Below are positions 55,488 to 64,000 of a stretch of 64,000 bases of DNA, in pieces. This stretch comes from Thalassotalea sp. ND16A. GTDB lineage: Bacteria; Pseudomonadota; Gammaproteobacteria; Enterobacterales; Alteromonadaceae. Within the stretch, counting starts at the first letter, position 1, and each line of letters begins with the position of its first letter. The stretch lies in assembly GCF_000764205.1 (NCBI RefSeq), contig NZ_JQDZ01000048.1, forward strand, positions 165,014 to 229,013, in the 5' to 3' direction. The position numbers and the translations under genes are program-made. The notes under the pieces are model-generated. The model worked only from the letters and a program-made list of their open reading frames with translations, ran no database searches and was not told where the DNA came from.

Positions 55488-56318
55488 ATGGTCAAATCCA
55501 TGTATATTTATAAAAATAAGAATCCTCGTGTGCATATATTTTTTTCTTTTATTATTTTAGCAATTTTTAGTTTTTTCAGCGCAGCCGCCCTGGCTCAAAG
55601 TAAAGACAAAATCGCTATCGTTATTGACGATATCGGTTATCGCGCGACAGACAAGTCAGCCCTACAACTACCGAAACAAGTTACCTTTTCGGTATTACCC
55701 CACACCCCATTTGGTCGTGAATTGGCCGAACGTGGCAACTCTCAACAGCGTGAAATTTTATTGCATGTGCCAATGGAGTCGATCGATAACTTACTCCTAG
55801 GCCCCGGGGCATTAACGGCAAGCATGGATGAAGCCAACGTAAAAAAAACTCTGGCCGCTTCAATAGCCGATATCCCACATGTTATTGGCGTAAATAATCA
55901 TATGGGTAGCCGCTTAACGCAAATGTCTGAACCCATGGCCTGGACCATGCAATTTTTGAAAGATAATGATTTATTTTTCTTAGACTCAAGAACCAGTAAA
56001 TACTCACAAGCGGAATATGTCGCGCAGCGCGTAGGTGTACCGAGCTTGCACCGCCATTTGTTTCTCGATAATAAAATTGATGAGAAATATATTGAACAGC
56101 AATTTCATAAACTGATCTCAACCAGCAAGCAAGAAGGTGCAGTTATCGCCATTGCTCATCCGCATCCTGAGACACTTCGGGTAATAAAGAAAATGCTGCC
56201 GATTTTAGCGATGAATGGTATAGAACTGGTTGAAATTTCAGCGTTACTGCCAGTCCAAAAGGTCCGTATTAGTCAACAAAAGCCGCCATCAACCGACGCA
56301 AAAAGCCTCAGTGAATAA
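55488..56318 (+). CDS. yibQ: Divergent polysaccharide deacetylase family protein YibQ
   Basis: 276 aa from ATG 55488. A membrane anchor or signal peptide (about 16-37) is followed by a NodB-like fold: IAIVIDDIGYRATDK, LLHVPMES, NNHMGSRLTQ and FLDSRTSKYS. It is the usual third gene after gpmI-envC. Probably a cell-wall or exopolysaccharide-modifying protein; substrate unknown. An in-frame start at 55464 is possible. Confidence 0.9.
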   Translation: MVKSMYIYKNKNPRVHIFFSFIILAIFSFFSAAALAQSKDKIAIVIDDIGYRATDKSALQLPKQVTFSVLPHTPFGRELAERGNSQQREILLHVPMESIDNLLLGPGALTASMDEANVKKTLAASIADIPHVIGVNNHMGSRLTQMSEPMAWTMQFLKDNDLFFLDSRTSKYSQAEYVAQRVGVPSLHRHLFLDNKIDEKYIEQQFHKLISTSKQEGAVIAIAHPHPETLRVIKKMLPILAMNGIELVEISALLPVQKVRISQQKPPSTDAKSLSE

Positions 56319-57107
56319 TCAGTTAGCATGAATATCTAAGTGAGAATTGGCGATTAATTCATGCAAAAACTTTATCGGTATCGCATAAGTAATGCCACTT
56401 GGGTTGGTGATCGCTGCCTCTTTAGTCTTTTGTACAAATACTTTATTTATTACTGCCACAACCATCCCCTTATCAATATCATAAACCGGACTACCACTAT
56501 TACCCGGGTATGCAGTGGCATCGAGTTGATAAACAAAATAAGGTTCTTTTAATAGCTTTATCATCGACGCAGACAATTCAGCAGCACCTCTGGCAGGGAT
56601 CACGACAGGCGTTATACTGGCAATAAAACCTTGATGGGTGACTGGATACAAGCCAAGAACCGCGCCAATTGGAAACCCGGTAAAGGCCACGGCACTACCT
56701 TCGTCAATAAACCCCCCGGCCGCTAACGTCATTGGCAATAATGGCGGCCCATGGTGTTTTAAAATCGCTAAGTCATGCTCCTTTGACCTCGCCACCACAG
56801 AGGCCTGAAAAATTTCACCTTGTTTGCCAGAACCGGTAAATATAACATGGCGATTAGTACTTTTCGGCTCGTCCTCATTCGCGATGACATGATAATTAGT
56901 CGCTACATATTGGCCATTACCGATTACAAAACCGGTGCCTGAGAGGACATTTTGTGGCCGCCCGGTTGGGGCATGAGTGCCGATGCCAACTATAGCTGGT
57001 TTCACCCGTATAATTGTTTCTACCAGCGATGACGCATAATTGCTTGTGGTAAAGAGCAATAAAGAAATCGTGAATAAAAATTTAACCCCAAATTGCGAAC
57101 TAGCCAT
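56319..57107 (-). CDS. Trypsin-like serine protease coupled to prsT
   Basis: 262 aa with a signal peptide (to about residue 25, ending TTSNYA). The triad is visible: His in ATNYHVIANED, Asp in SKEHDLAILKHHG, Ser in YPGNSGSPVYD. No PDZ domain follows, so it is shorter than DegP/DegQ. Its ATG overlaps the prsT stop by eight bases, implying translational coupling and a role with the PEP-CTERM/exopolysaccharide system. Confidence 0.85.
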   Translation of the reverse strand: MASSQFGVKFLFTISLLLFTTSNYASSLVETIIRVKPAIVGIGTHAPTGRPQNVLSGTGFVIGNGQYVATNYHVIANEDEPKSTNRHVIFTGSGKQGEIFQASVVARSKEHDLAILKHHGPPLLPMTLAAGGFIDEGSAVAFTGFPIGAVLGLYPVTHQGFIASITPVVIPARGAAELSASMIKLLKEPYFVYQLDATAYPGNSGSPVYDIDKGMVVAVINKVFVQKTKEAAITNPSGITYAIPIKFLHELIANSHLDIHAN

Positions 57108-59841
57108 TAATATTCGCCAATAAGTCGAGTATCTTCTGCTTTTTGGGACTTTCCTCAATGTTGGCAAGCACAAGTTTAGACTCACTTAACTTATTTAGAT
57201 GGATCAATACCTCAGCGTAATGCATTGACACATCCGTATCGTCAGGTAATGCTTGGGTGACTTTTATTAACAGTCTCTCTGCCTCCTGGTATTTGCCGTT
57301 TCGCATCAGGGCAACCGCCAATGTATCTTGTACCTGGGGCATTTCGGGGGCAATTTTTGCCGCTTTTTGCGCATAAGCTAAGCCTAGTTCGTATTTATTC
57401 GCCATAATTGCCGACCAGGCAAGGTTATTTAATACGACAAAATTATCCGGTTGTTGCTTTGCCATATCTTGATAAATAGTGAAAGATTTTTCCGGGTTCA
57501 TCTCTATATTTATCTCAGCCAGCAACGTTTCCAGAGCAGGGTGACTGCCATTTTGCTCAATTGCCGAGATGACTACTTTTTCAGCTAACTGATTTTGCTT
57601 TAATTTTTGTAAAATTAAGGCATAGCGCAGTGCGTTTTGATTATTTGGTGCTAGTTGATGCCGTTCTTGGGCGTACTCAAGGGCAAGTTCATACTCATTT
57701 TTAGCGAGATGCAAAGCCATTTTAAGGGCCAGATATAGTGGTCGACTCACCTGCTTTGAGTTAACTTCGGTCAGGGTTTGTTCTGCGTTTTCAACCTCAC
57801 CAAGCATTAATAAAAAATTGACTTCGAATAACCGGTAATTTTTGTTCTGCGGAAATAGTTGTTGTGCTTTTTTTACTTGCTTAAGCGCCAGTTGATACTT
57901 TTTTTGCGCCTCATAGGAAAATATTAACCCCAGCAGAGCGTGTTGGTGTCTGGGTGATGTTTCTAACAGCTTGGCAAATAATTCCTCCGACTTATCAAAT
58001 TGTCTGGCTCTAAGGTTCATATCGGCATAAGTAGTAAGGTAGAAAACATTTTTATCTGCCACAACTTCAGCCCGGGCGAGAGTCGCCAGCCCTGTTTCTC
58101 GGTCCTGCAAATTTTCATAAGACTTGGCCAGCGCGACCACTAAGTCAATATTTTCAGGTGACTGTGCAAGCAGTTGCGTAAAAAATGCCGGAACCGTTTG
58201 CTTATCTTCGATGCGTTTAGATATTTCGGACAATCGTTCAAGCGCACCGCGGTGATTAGGGTTTTTGGCTAAGATCTCTGCCAACTTAACATATGCGGCC
58301 TGGAACTTTTTCTCTAGAATATCGTAAAGCGCCAGATTAAATTTGCCACCAACACTATCTGGGTTCTTTGCTAACGCCAAATTAAATGAAATTTTTGCTT
58401 GCGCGTCATTTTTTTTCTTTTGCCAAACAAGCCCCTGGGCTAAATAACCGCCATCGCTATCAGGCTTGGCAACAATCCATTCATTGGCAACCGACATTGC
58501 TTGTTCGAAATTGTTGTTGTCAAGGTGGCTGTTTAACAAGGCGATACGGGCCAGAGCGTATTCCGGAGAAACCGTAATCGCCTGTTCTAAATCCTTAAAT
58601 CCTGACTCATCATTAAGCGCCAGCTTTAACAAACCTCTTTGGCTCAGTGATCTAGGACTTTCAACTTCAACCAACTCCAATCTATTGATGTATTCGCCCG
58701 CCCGCGCTGTATTGCCTTCACGCATCAAGATAAAACTAGCCGAAGATAGCAAATTAAAGTCATCTTCGGTAATGTTGGTTTTTGCATCTATATCGGTAAG
58801 CACATCTTCGGTATAACCTAATGCTAACCTTAACCGAGCAAGGATCTGAGTGCCAATATGCCCCTTGGGCATGACATCTTTGATCTGGATTAAATGATGG
58901 TAAGCCAGCTCAGAATTATTAATTTGGTGATGACTAAGGCCAGCAATTAAATTTGCTCTATACGAGTGTGGCATCGTTAGAATCGCGGTATTGGCATAGT
59001 CCGCGGCTTGTTCATAGCTCTGCTGCAAAAATGAGATCTCTGCTTTTTGTACACTGAGAATGGCGGAGTTAGGATTATTTTTCAGCAGTGCATCAACTTG
59101 CCATTCAGCCCTATCTAAGTCATTCATTTTTATTAATAAAGAAATATAACTCACTCGGGCGAACAAATTATAACCATGGCTGTTTATATAACTTTCGTAG
59201 TTAGCGATAGCAAGCTGGTTATGTGTTGCCAGCGCATTCAAACTAGCATGCAACAATAAGCCATCATTAAATTCATTATCGTTTTCACTCAATCGTGCCG
59301 TTAATGCAATCGCCTGTTCTAACTGATCATTTTTTGCAGCGATGAAGGCTTTGGCGAGTTGAAAATAAAAATTATCACTTTGCTCAAGCGCCAGAACGTT
59401 ATTAACTAACCCAATGCCACGTGTTGCTTTACCCATCATGGTCAGGCCAATGCCAGCAAGGTAATTTAATTCCATTAGGGTCTGCTGTTTCAGCCAGTCG
59501 TTTTGTAAATAGGTGTCGATGGCATCAAATTCCGCTAGGTATAGTTTCGTCCTGATTAATAACGGGAAAATTACGTTACTGTCACCACCTAATTCGTAGG
59601 CCCTTGCCAGTTCCTTGTTAGCTCCCGAAAATTGGCCGGTTAGCAAATACGATTTGCCGAGTAAATATCTGGAGTCGATCGAATCTGGCGTCTGCGCCAC
59701 AGAATTTTTCAGGAGGATGATGGCCACCTTATAATCCCGGTTTGCCATTGCTGTTTTGGCTTCGGTGATTAACTGATCTGTGGTTTTAGAGCTATTACAG
59801 CCAGCAATAAACAAAACGGTGAGGAGGAGAAGTAATCGCAT
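57100..59841 (-). CDS. prsT: PrsT-like TPR lipoprotein of the PEP-CTERM/XrtA system, copy 1
   Basis: 913 aa. Signal peptide with lipobox FIAGC (Cys 15), then about twenty TPR-type helix pairs throughout. The opening AMANRDYKVAIILLKNSVAQ and SRYLLGKSYLLTGQ match PrsT of exosortase A systems. Probably an outer-membrane or periplasmic scaffold for exopolysaccharide export or PEP-CTERM sorting. 133 bp downstream of its paralogue. Confidence 0.85.
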   Translation of the reverse strand: MRLLLLLTVLFIAGCNSSKTTDQLITEAKTAMANRDYKVAIILLKNSVAQTPDSIDSRYLLGKSYLLTGQFSGANKELARAYELGGDSNVIFPLLIRTKLYLAEFDAIDTYLQNDWLKQQTLMELNYLAGIGLTMMGKATRGIGLVNNVLALEQSDNFYFQLAKAFIAAKNDQLEQAIALTARLSENDNEFNDGLLLHASLNALATHNQLAIANYESYINSHGYNLFARVSYISLLIKMNDLDRAEWQVDALLKNNPNSAILSVQKAEISFLQQSYEQAADYANTAILTMPHSYRANLIAGLSHHQINNSELAYHHLIQIKDVMPKGHIGTQILARLRLALGYTEDVLTDIDAKTNITEDDFNLLSSASFILMREGNTARAGEYINRLELVEVESPRSLSQRGLLKLALNDESGFKDLEQAITVSPEYALARIALLNSHLDNNNFEQAMSVANEWIVAKPDSDGGYLAQGLVWQKKKNDAQAKISFNLALAKNPDSVGGKFNLALYDILEKKFQAAYVKLAEILAKNPNHRGALERLSEISKRIEDKQTVPAFFTQLLAQSPENIDLVVALAKSYENLQDRETGLATLARAEVVADKNVFYLTTYADMNLRARQFDKSEELFAKLLETSPRHQHALLGLIFSYEAQKKYQLALKQVKKAQQLFPQNKNYRLFEVNFLLMLGEVENAEQTLTEVNSKQVSRPLYLALKMALHLAKNEYELALEYAQERHQLAPNNQNALRYALILQKLKQNQLAEKVVISAIEQNGSHPALETLLAEINIEMNPEKSFTIYQDMAKQQPDNFVVLNNLAWSAIMANKYELGLAYAQKAAKIAPEMPQVQDTLAVALMRNGKYQEAERLLIKVTQALPDDTDVSMHYAEVLIHLNKLSESKLVLANIEESPKKQKILDLLANING

Positions 59842-59893
59842 GGTTCTTCCTTGTCATTCTTAATAATTATTGTTGTGAATTTCCAATAACAGT

Positions 59894-59943
59894 ATAGAAC
59901 AAAAATTAAAGACTGCATTTTTACTAAAAAATGTTTGTTCTAT
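59894..59943. promoter_or_regulatory. Inverted repeat between the two prsT copies
   Basis: ATAGAACAAA and TTTGTTCTAT flank 30 bp in the upstream region of copy 1. A possible operator or hairpin. Confidence 0.35.
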
Positions 59944-59974
59944 GTTGCCGTTGTTGGACCGTAAGCAGTAAAAG

Positions 59975-62719
59975 CTATTCTGCATGTTTTTTCAGTAAAT
60001 TTAATAAAGCCTGTTTTTCAATACTTGAAGATAATTTATCAAGGATTTCTTTTGACCGCTCAAATTTGTTTAAATAAATTAATGTTTCAGCGTAATGTAA
60101 TGATATATCGCCATCAACAGGAAGAGACTCTAGTGCTTCTTCGAGTAGGGTTTCAGCCATGCGGTATTGTCCAACACGTAAATAAGCAAGTGCTAACGTA
60201 TCTTTTATTTGCGGCTGTTCAGGCGCTAACTTCATTGCTTTTTGCGCAACTTCAAGGGCTAAATCATATTGCTTTGCCATAATAGCTGCCCAGGCAAAAT
60301 TATTAAGAACGACAGGATTTTCTGGATTTTCCTTAAGCAGTTTTTGATAAATATTAACCGCGTTTTCAGGATGAATACCCACACTCAATTCAGCCTTCAA
60401 ACTTTCGAGCGCTAATGAACTGCCATATTTCATTATGGCCTTATTGACGACTGTTAGAGCCAATTCATTTTGGCTTAACCGTTGCAATAGCTGAGCATAA
60501 GTAAAAGAACTTTGTAAGTTTGGACTTCTGCGATGCAGTTCTTCGGCAAACTCTAGCGCCCGTTGATGCTCATTTTTTACGGCGTTGAGCTTTATATTAG
60601 CCGTTAACAACAACGTCCTATTTACCGTATTCTCATTTATTACTGCAAGCAAGCTCTCGGCTTCAGCTACCTCGCCGATTTTAAGCAAATAATTTGCTTC
60701 ATAAATGACCAGGTTTGCGTTGTCAGGAAATAGGGCTTGAGCATTTTTTATTTTTGCTAAAGCCTGTTGATCTTTGTTTTGCGCACCTAAAGAGAAAATC
60801 AAGCCCACATGTGCCTTAACATCCTTGGCAGATACACCTATGATTTTAGTAAACAATTCCTCCGCTTTAGCAAAACCACCTGCCTTATAACTCATTAAGG
60901 CGTATGTCTGCAGGTATTGAATATTATTATCGGCGGTTTTTTGTAAACTAAATAATAGCTTTAAGCCGTTATCTTGTTGATGTAAGTTCTCAAAAGTTCT
61001 GGCAAGAGCCAATGACAGAATAATTTTATCAGGGTAGGCAACTCTAAGTTGTTCAATAAAATCTATAATTTTCTGTTGGTCTTGCCAAACCGTAGATAAT
61101 TTAACTAGTCGCTCCAATGCCCCCCGATGTTCTGGGCTTTTGTCTAATATTTCTACCAGTTTTTGATATGCCGCTTGATAATTTTTGTTCTGCACATCAT
61201 AAGTAGACAAATTGAATTTAGCGCCAATACTTTCGGGATTTTTTATAAGGGCCTGCCTGAATGATGCTTCAGCCATTTCTGGGTAATTCTGTGCTTGCAA
61301 GACAATGCCTTTGGCAAGGTAACCCAGATCTTCTTCTGGATTGTTGCTGATCAACGCATTGGCAAAACTCAGCGCCTGGCTTAACTGATTATTATTTAAG
61401 TAATTATATAAAATAGCAATCTGTGCTTTGAGATAATTTGGATTTTCTGCCAGGGCTTGTTTTAGGTCATCAATGCCAGTTTTGTCATTAACAGACAACT
61501 TTAAAACGCCACGTTGGGTGAGCTGTTGATGACCCGACACCTCTAACTCATTTAACTGTTCGATATACTCTTTAGCTTTGTCGCGCTCACCCGATTTGAT
61601 TAAAGCACTGGAAGCATTCGACAATAATTGAAAATCCGCTGCACTAAATTGCTCAAATTCATCTATTTTGGCCACCGCCTCAGCAGAATAACCTAACTGA
61701 AATTTTAACGAAGATAAAAGTTGAAATACCAGGTGAGAGGGGGGTAAATAATTTTCAATTAAAATTAGGTGATGATAAGCCATCTCATCGTTTTGTTGTT
61801 GGTGATAACTTAATCCCGCAATTAAGTTGGCTTTAAATAAAGATGGCTGTGTCGCCAATGCAATATTTGCATAGTCTGTCGCCGATTGAAAACGTTGCGC
61901 CAGAAATGCAAGCTCGGCTTTATAGGCATTAATACTGGGGAGCCTTGGATACGAAGCTAGTAGTAAATCAACCTGGTTTTCCGCTTTATCGAGGTCATTC
62001 GTGGCAATTAATACCTCGATATAGCCCATTTGTGCAATAAAGTTAGTGCGGTGCAGAGTTAAAAACTGAGCATATTTTGCCGCAGCCAATTCATATTGCC
62101 TAGCAAATGCGTACAATCGAGCGGTGAATAACAAGGCATCATTAAATTCGTTATCCGCTTCACTAAGTGTGGAGGTTAACTTTATCGCTTCATCTATTTG
62201 ATCATTCGTTGCCGCCAGCCATGCTTTGGCTAATTGATAAAAAAAGTCATGCTTTTGTTCGAATGACATTACCTTATGTAACAACGACAAGCCTTCGGTT
62301 ATTTGACCGCGGACGATCAAATTTCCCGCAAAAACAGTATGTAATTCAATGATGGTCTCTGGGGTGAGAGCATGCTCTTCTTGTCCATAATCCTCTACAA
62401 ACTCAAGCTTGCCGAGAAAAATATCGATGCGAAGTAAGAATGTCATGACTTTATTGGGGTCAACCCCTAATTCAAGCGCTCTTTGTAATTCTTTCCTGGC
62501 TGCAGGTAATTGCTCGCTAAAAAAGTATGATGTACCTAATAAAAATCGCGCTTCTGCTAAATTTGGCTGTTGTAACAAAGCGTTTTTTAATTCGATCACG
62601 GCAATTTTATAATTTTTGTCGGCGATGGCACTTTGGCCAGTTCGCAAGTATTCATCCGCTGATTTCGAGTTGTTGCAGCTAAACAGCAACAAAGAAGTGA
62701 TTAACAATAGCCTCTTCAT
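59975..62719 (-). CDS. prsT: PrsT-like TPR lipoprotein of the PEP-CTERM/XrtA system, copy 2
   Basis: 914 aa, collinear paralogue of copy 1. Lipobox LLFSC (Cys 15), then TPR repeats over the full length; IADKNYKIAVIELKNALLQ and ARFLLGTSYFFSEQ mirror copy 1. The two are clearly a tandem duplication with strong divergence, not a recent copy. Same direction as copy 1 and the PEP-CTERM gene. Confidence 0.84.
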   Translation of the reverse strand: MKRLLLITSLLLFSCNNSKSADEYLRTGQSAIADKNYKIAVIELKNALLQQPNLAEARFLLGTSYFFSEQLPAARKELQRALELGVDPNKVMTFLLRIDIFLGKLEFVEDYGQEEHALTPETIIELHTVFAGNLIVRGQITEGLSLLHKVMSFEQKHDFFYQLAKAWLAATNDQIDEAIKLTSTLSEADNEFNDALLFTARLYAFARQYELAAAKYAQFLTLHRTNFIAQMGYIEVLIATNDLDKAENQVDLLLASYPRLPSINAYKAELAFLAQRFQSATDYANIALATQPSLFKANLIAGLSYHQQQNDEMAYHHLILIENYLPPSHLVFQLLSSLKFQLGYSAEAVAKIDEFEQFSAADFQLLSNASSALIKSGERDKAKEYIEQLNELEVSGHQQLTQRGVLKLSVNDKTGIDDLKQALAENPNYLKAQIAILYNYLNNNQLSQALSFANALISNNPEEDLGYLAKGIVLQAQNYPEMAEASFRQALIKNPESIGAKFNLSTYDVQNKNYQAAYQKLVEILDKSPEHRGALERLVKLSTVWQDQQKIIDFIEQLRVAYPDKIILSLALARTFENLHQQDNGLKLLFSLQKTADNNIQYLQTYALMSYKAGGFAKAEELFTKIIGVSAKDVKAHVGLIFSLGAQNKDQQALAKIKNAQALFPDNANLVIYEANYLLKIGEVAEAESLLAVINENTVNRTLLLTANIKLNAVKNEHQRALEFAEELHRRSPNLQSSFTYAQLLQRLSQNELALTVVNKAIMKYGSSLALESLKAELSVGIHPENAVNIYQKLLKENPENPVVLNNFAWAAIMAKQYDLALEVAQKAMKLAPEQPQIKDTLALAYLRVGQYRMAETLLEEALESLPVDGDISLHYAETLIYLNKFERSKEILDKLSSSIEKQALLNLLKKHAE

Positions 62720-62868
62720 TTGTCTTCCTTGGAGTTATTTTTATTAATTAGCGGAGGGTTTACATCCTCAATTTTATGTCAAACCAAGTATAGTCCAAAA
62801 TAAATAAGTTGCAGTTTGCCAATATAAATTTTAACGGCGTAGCACAGCCAATATTATTTTAAAGGACA

Positions 62869-62900
62869 AAAAAACCAGAAACTCACATTTCTGGTTTTTT
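62869..62900. terminator. Rho-independent terminator of the PEP-CTERM gene
   Basis: Stem AAAAAACCAGAAA / TTTCTGGTTTTTT with loop CTCACA, 20 bp after the stop on the minus strand. Confidence 0.88.
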
Positions 62901-62920
62901 GTGCTTTAAAGTGGTGTTAG

Positions 62921-63583
62921 TTAAAATACTTTTTTTCGTCCTAGGATCAGCCCAAATAAGGCAGCAGAAAGTAACACTAGGGTACCTGGCTCAGGCACCG
63001 TCTGACAATCCGAACAACCAGTGATCATATCGTTATAGTCCCGATCAGGGTACCCGGCTTGATCGTCTAGGGCAAAAATAACACTTGCCTGACTAAACGG
63101 ATAGTTGCCAGCGTGCTCCGTATAAAAAGCTAAGAAATGATCAACCCCACCATTGAGAGCGGATTCTGAGTACCAAGTGCCATCATCGGTTACTGAGTAC
63201 ACACCAAAGTGGATAACTCCAGCGCCAAAATCCAAAGTTGTCGTGCCATTTGAGAATTCACCATCATCCCAAGTGAGGTTAGCAAACATGGGTAGGCCTA
63301 CTATGGAGTTGCTTTGCGGAAATATCTCTATTTTTTGACTTGGATTATACGGATTGTAAATACCAAAAGAGTTCATATAGCTAGCATTTCTTTCAAAAAG
63401 CCAAGTCCCCGCATCATCATCATCGCCATCGGTATCGGTAATGATGAATAATTCGGCACCGCTTTCATAAACACTACAAAGACCAGTGGTATCTGTAGAT
63501 AGGTTCATATCACACAATGTACCAGCGTTAGAACTGGTACTGAACAGTAAAGTAAGGAAAATAAATATAATTTTTTTCATCAT
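62921..63583 (-). CDS. PEP-CTERM sorting-domain protein with DUF4114-like domain
   Basis: 220 aa. Signal peptide (to SSNAG). The body has FALDD followed by DRDYNDM, the acidic pattern of DUF4114-type domains. The C-terminus VPEPGTLVLLSAALFGLILG then RKK is the PEP motif, membrane helix and basic tail recognised by exosortase A. It should be cleaved and released or attached to the cell surface or exopolysaccharide. It stands alone between a sigma-54 promoter and a terminator. Confidence 0.93.
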   Translation of the reverse strand: MMKKIIFIFLTLLFSTSSNAGTLCDMNLSTDTTGLCSVYESGAELFIITDTDGDDDDAGTWLFERNASYMNSFGIYNPYNPSQKIEIFPQSNSIVGLPMFANLTWDDGEFSNGTTTLDFGAGVIHFGVYSVTDDGTWYSESALNGGVDHFLAFYTEHAGNYPFSQASVIFALDDQAGYPDRDYNDMITGCSDCQTVPEPGTLVLLSAALFGLILGRKKVF

Positions 63584-63665
63584 TTGATCCCTCCGGAAAC
63601 CTTAGATTTAAAATAATTGATTTTTTGCAAAATCAATCAAAGATGAATTTTGCTAAACAAATAAA

Positions 63666-63681
63666 TGCAAAACTCTTGCCA
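63666..63681 (-). promoter_or_regulatory. Sigma-54 (-24/-12) promoter of the PEP-CTERM gene
   Basis: On the minus strand: TGGCAAGAGTTTTGCA, against consensus TGGCACG-N4-TTGCA, with GG and GC at the correct 10-bp spacing. It lies about 83 bp before the start codon. It fits the PrsK/PrsR-RpoN control reported for exosortase A systems. Confidence 0.75.
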
Positions 63682-64000
63682 TAATTTAACGCGTTGTTTT
63701 ATATGCTTTTTTTTAAGTGTTAAAAGTTAGGTGTAAAATATTTCGACGATCTATGGCCTGTTATGCGCGTTCTTTATCCCCTTAAAGTTAAACTCCTCAG
63801 GCAGCAAGCATTGCAAACTAAACAACACAGATACTAGCTGCACGATTATTTTCTGATCGATAGTGATGAACTGCGCGTTGACTCATAAGAAAAGGTAACC
63901 GAAGGTTATATCCTTATTCTCACATTAGGTGTAACCGTAATAAGTTTAAATATGACTTTCAGTTTCCTTTCTATTTTAGTCTTTAATTGAAATGGATCTA
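63682..64000. other. Right-end region without a recognisable gene
   Basis: About 320 bases upstream of the PEP-CTERM gene. I see no ORF with coding features and no repeat. An activator site for the sigma-54 promoter may lie in the part nearest it. Confidence 0.5.

Noticed and set aside
62720..62868. Sigma-54 promoter upstream of prsT copy 2
   Set aside because: TGGCAAACTGC is present but GG and GC are too close for a -24/-12 element.

Overview
The window is chromosomal DNA of a moderately AT-rich marine gammaproteobacterium. Gene content and order (yibN-grxC-secB-gpsA opposite gpmI-envC-yibQ, a full gspC-N operon, hslR-hslO-pckA, ompR-envZ, cpxRA with a CpxP-like gene, and a PEP-CTERM/PrsT locus) point to Alteromonadales, most likely Colwelliaceae (Thalassotalea/Colwellia-like). 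This assignment is inference from gene content; no rRNA is present. No tRNA, rRNA or CRISPR array was seen.

Layout. 1-3.1 kb: a truncated membrane sensor gene, orn, rsgA and psd. 3.2-14.8 kb: one minus-strand type II secretion operon gspCDEFGHIJKLMN with overlapping or closely spaced genes. 15.2-22.4 kb: Hsp15 and Hsp33, PEP carboxykinase, a Rof-like Rho inhibitor, a small membrane protein, EnvZ/OmpR and GreB. 22.6-25.0 kb: tex.

24.9-37.9 kb: a 12.9 kb integrated mobile element bounded by a perfect 50-bp direct repeat that duplicates the last codons and stop of tex. It carries a tyrosine integrase, a P2-gpA-type HUH replication initiator, a CI repressor facing a Cox-like gene, an S24-fold protein with neither HTH nor catalytic dyad, a 59-aa CsrA homologue too short for a standard ORF cutoff, a PIN-like nuclease candidate, an array of ten TTCGCTAT iterons inside ~120-bp tandem repeats, several small membrane or zinc-binding proteins, and a three-gene operon (ABC/TOPRIM ATPase, ParB-like protein, D12 adenine methylase). 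No capsid, tail, terminase or conjugation gene is present. It therefore looks like a phage satellite or integrative replicon with a probable defence cargo, and it is the best candidate here for an undescribed system.

37.9-44.4 kb: glycerate kinase, an FMN reductase, a 263-bp MITE whose ends supply the stop codons of both flanking genes, and an operon of an ECF sigma factor, ABC-2 exporter and S33 peptidase. 44.5-49.4 kb: Cpx envelope stress genes, a PldB-like lipase and a FieF-type transporter. 49.5-56.3 kb: trmL, gpsA-secB-grxC-rhodanese, gpmI-envC-yibQ. 56.3-63.6 kb: a trypsin-like protease coupled to two tandem PrsT-type TPR lipoproteins, then a PEP-CTERM protein behind a strong sigma-54 promoter match. 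The last 300 bases hold nothing recognisable.

Dispersed short repeats (a palindromic family with core TTCAAGATGCGGGTTTCAG, and the TAGGGTCTGTTGACC family) sit in several intergenic gaps.
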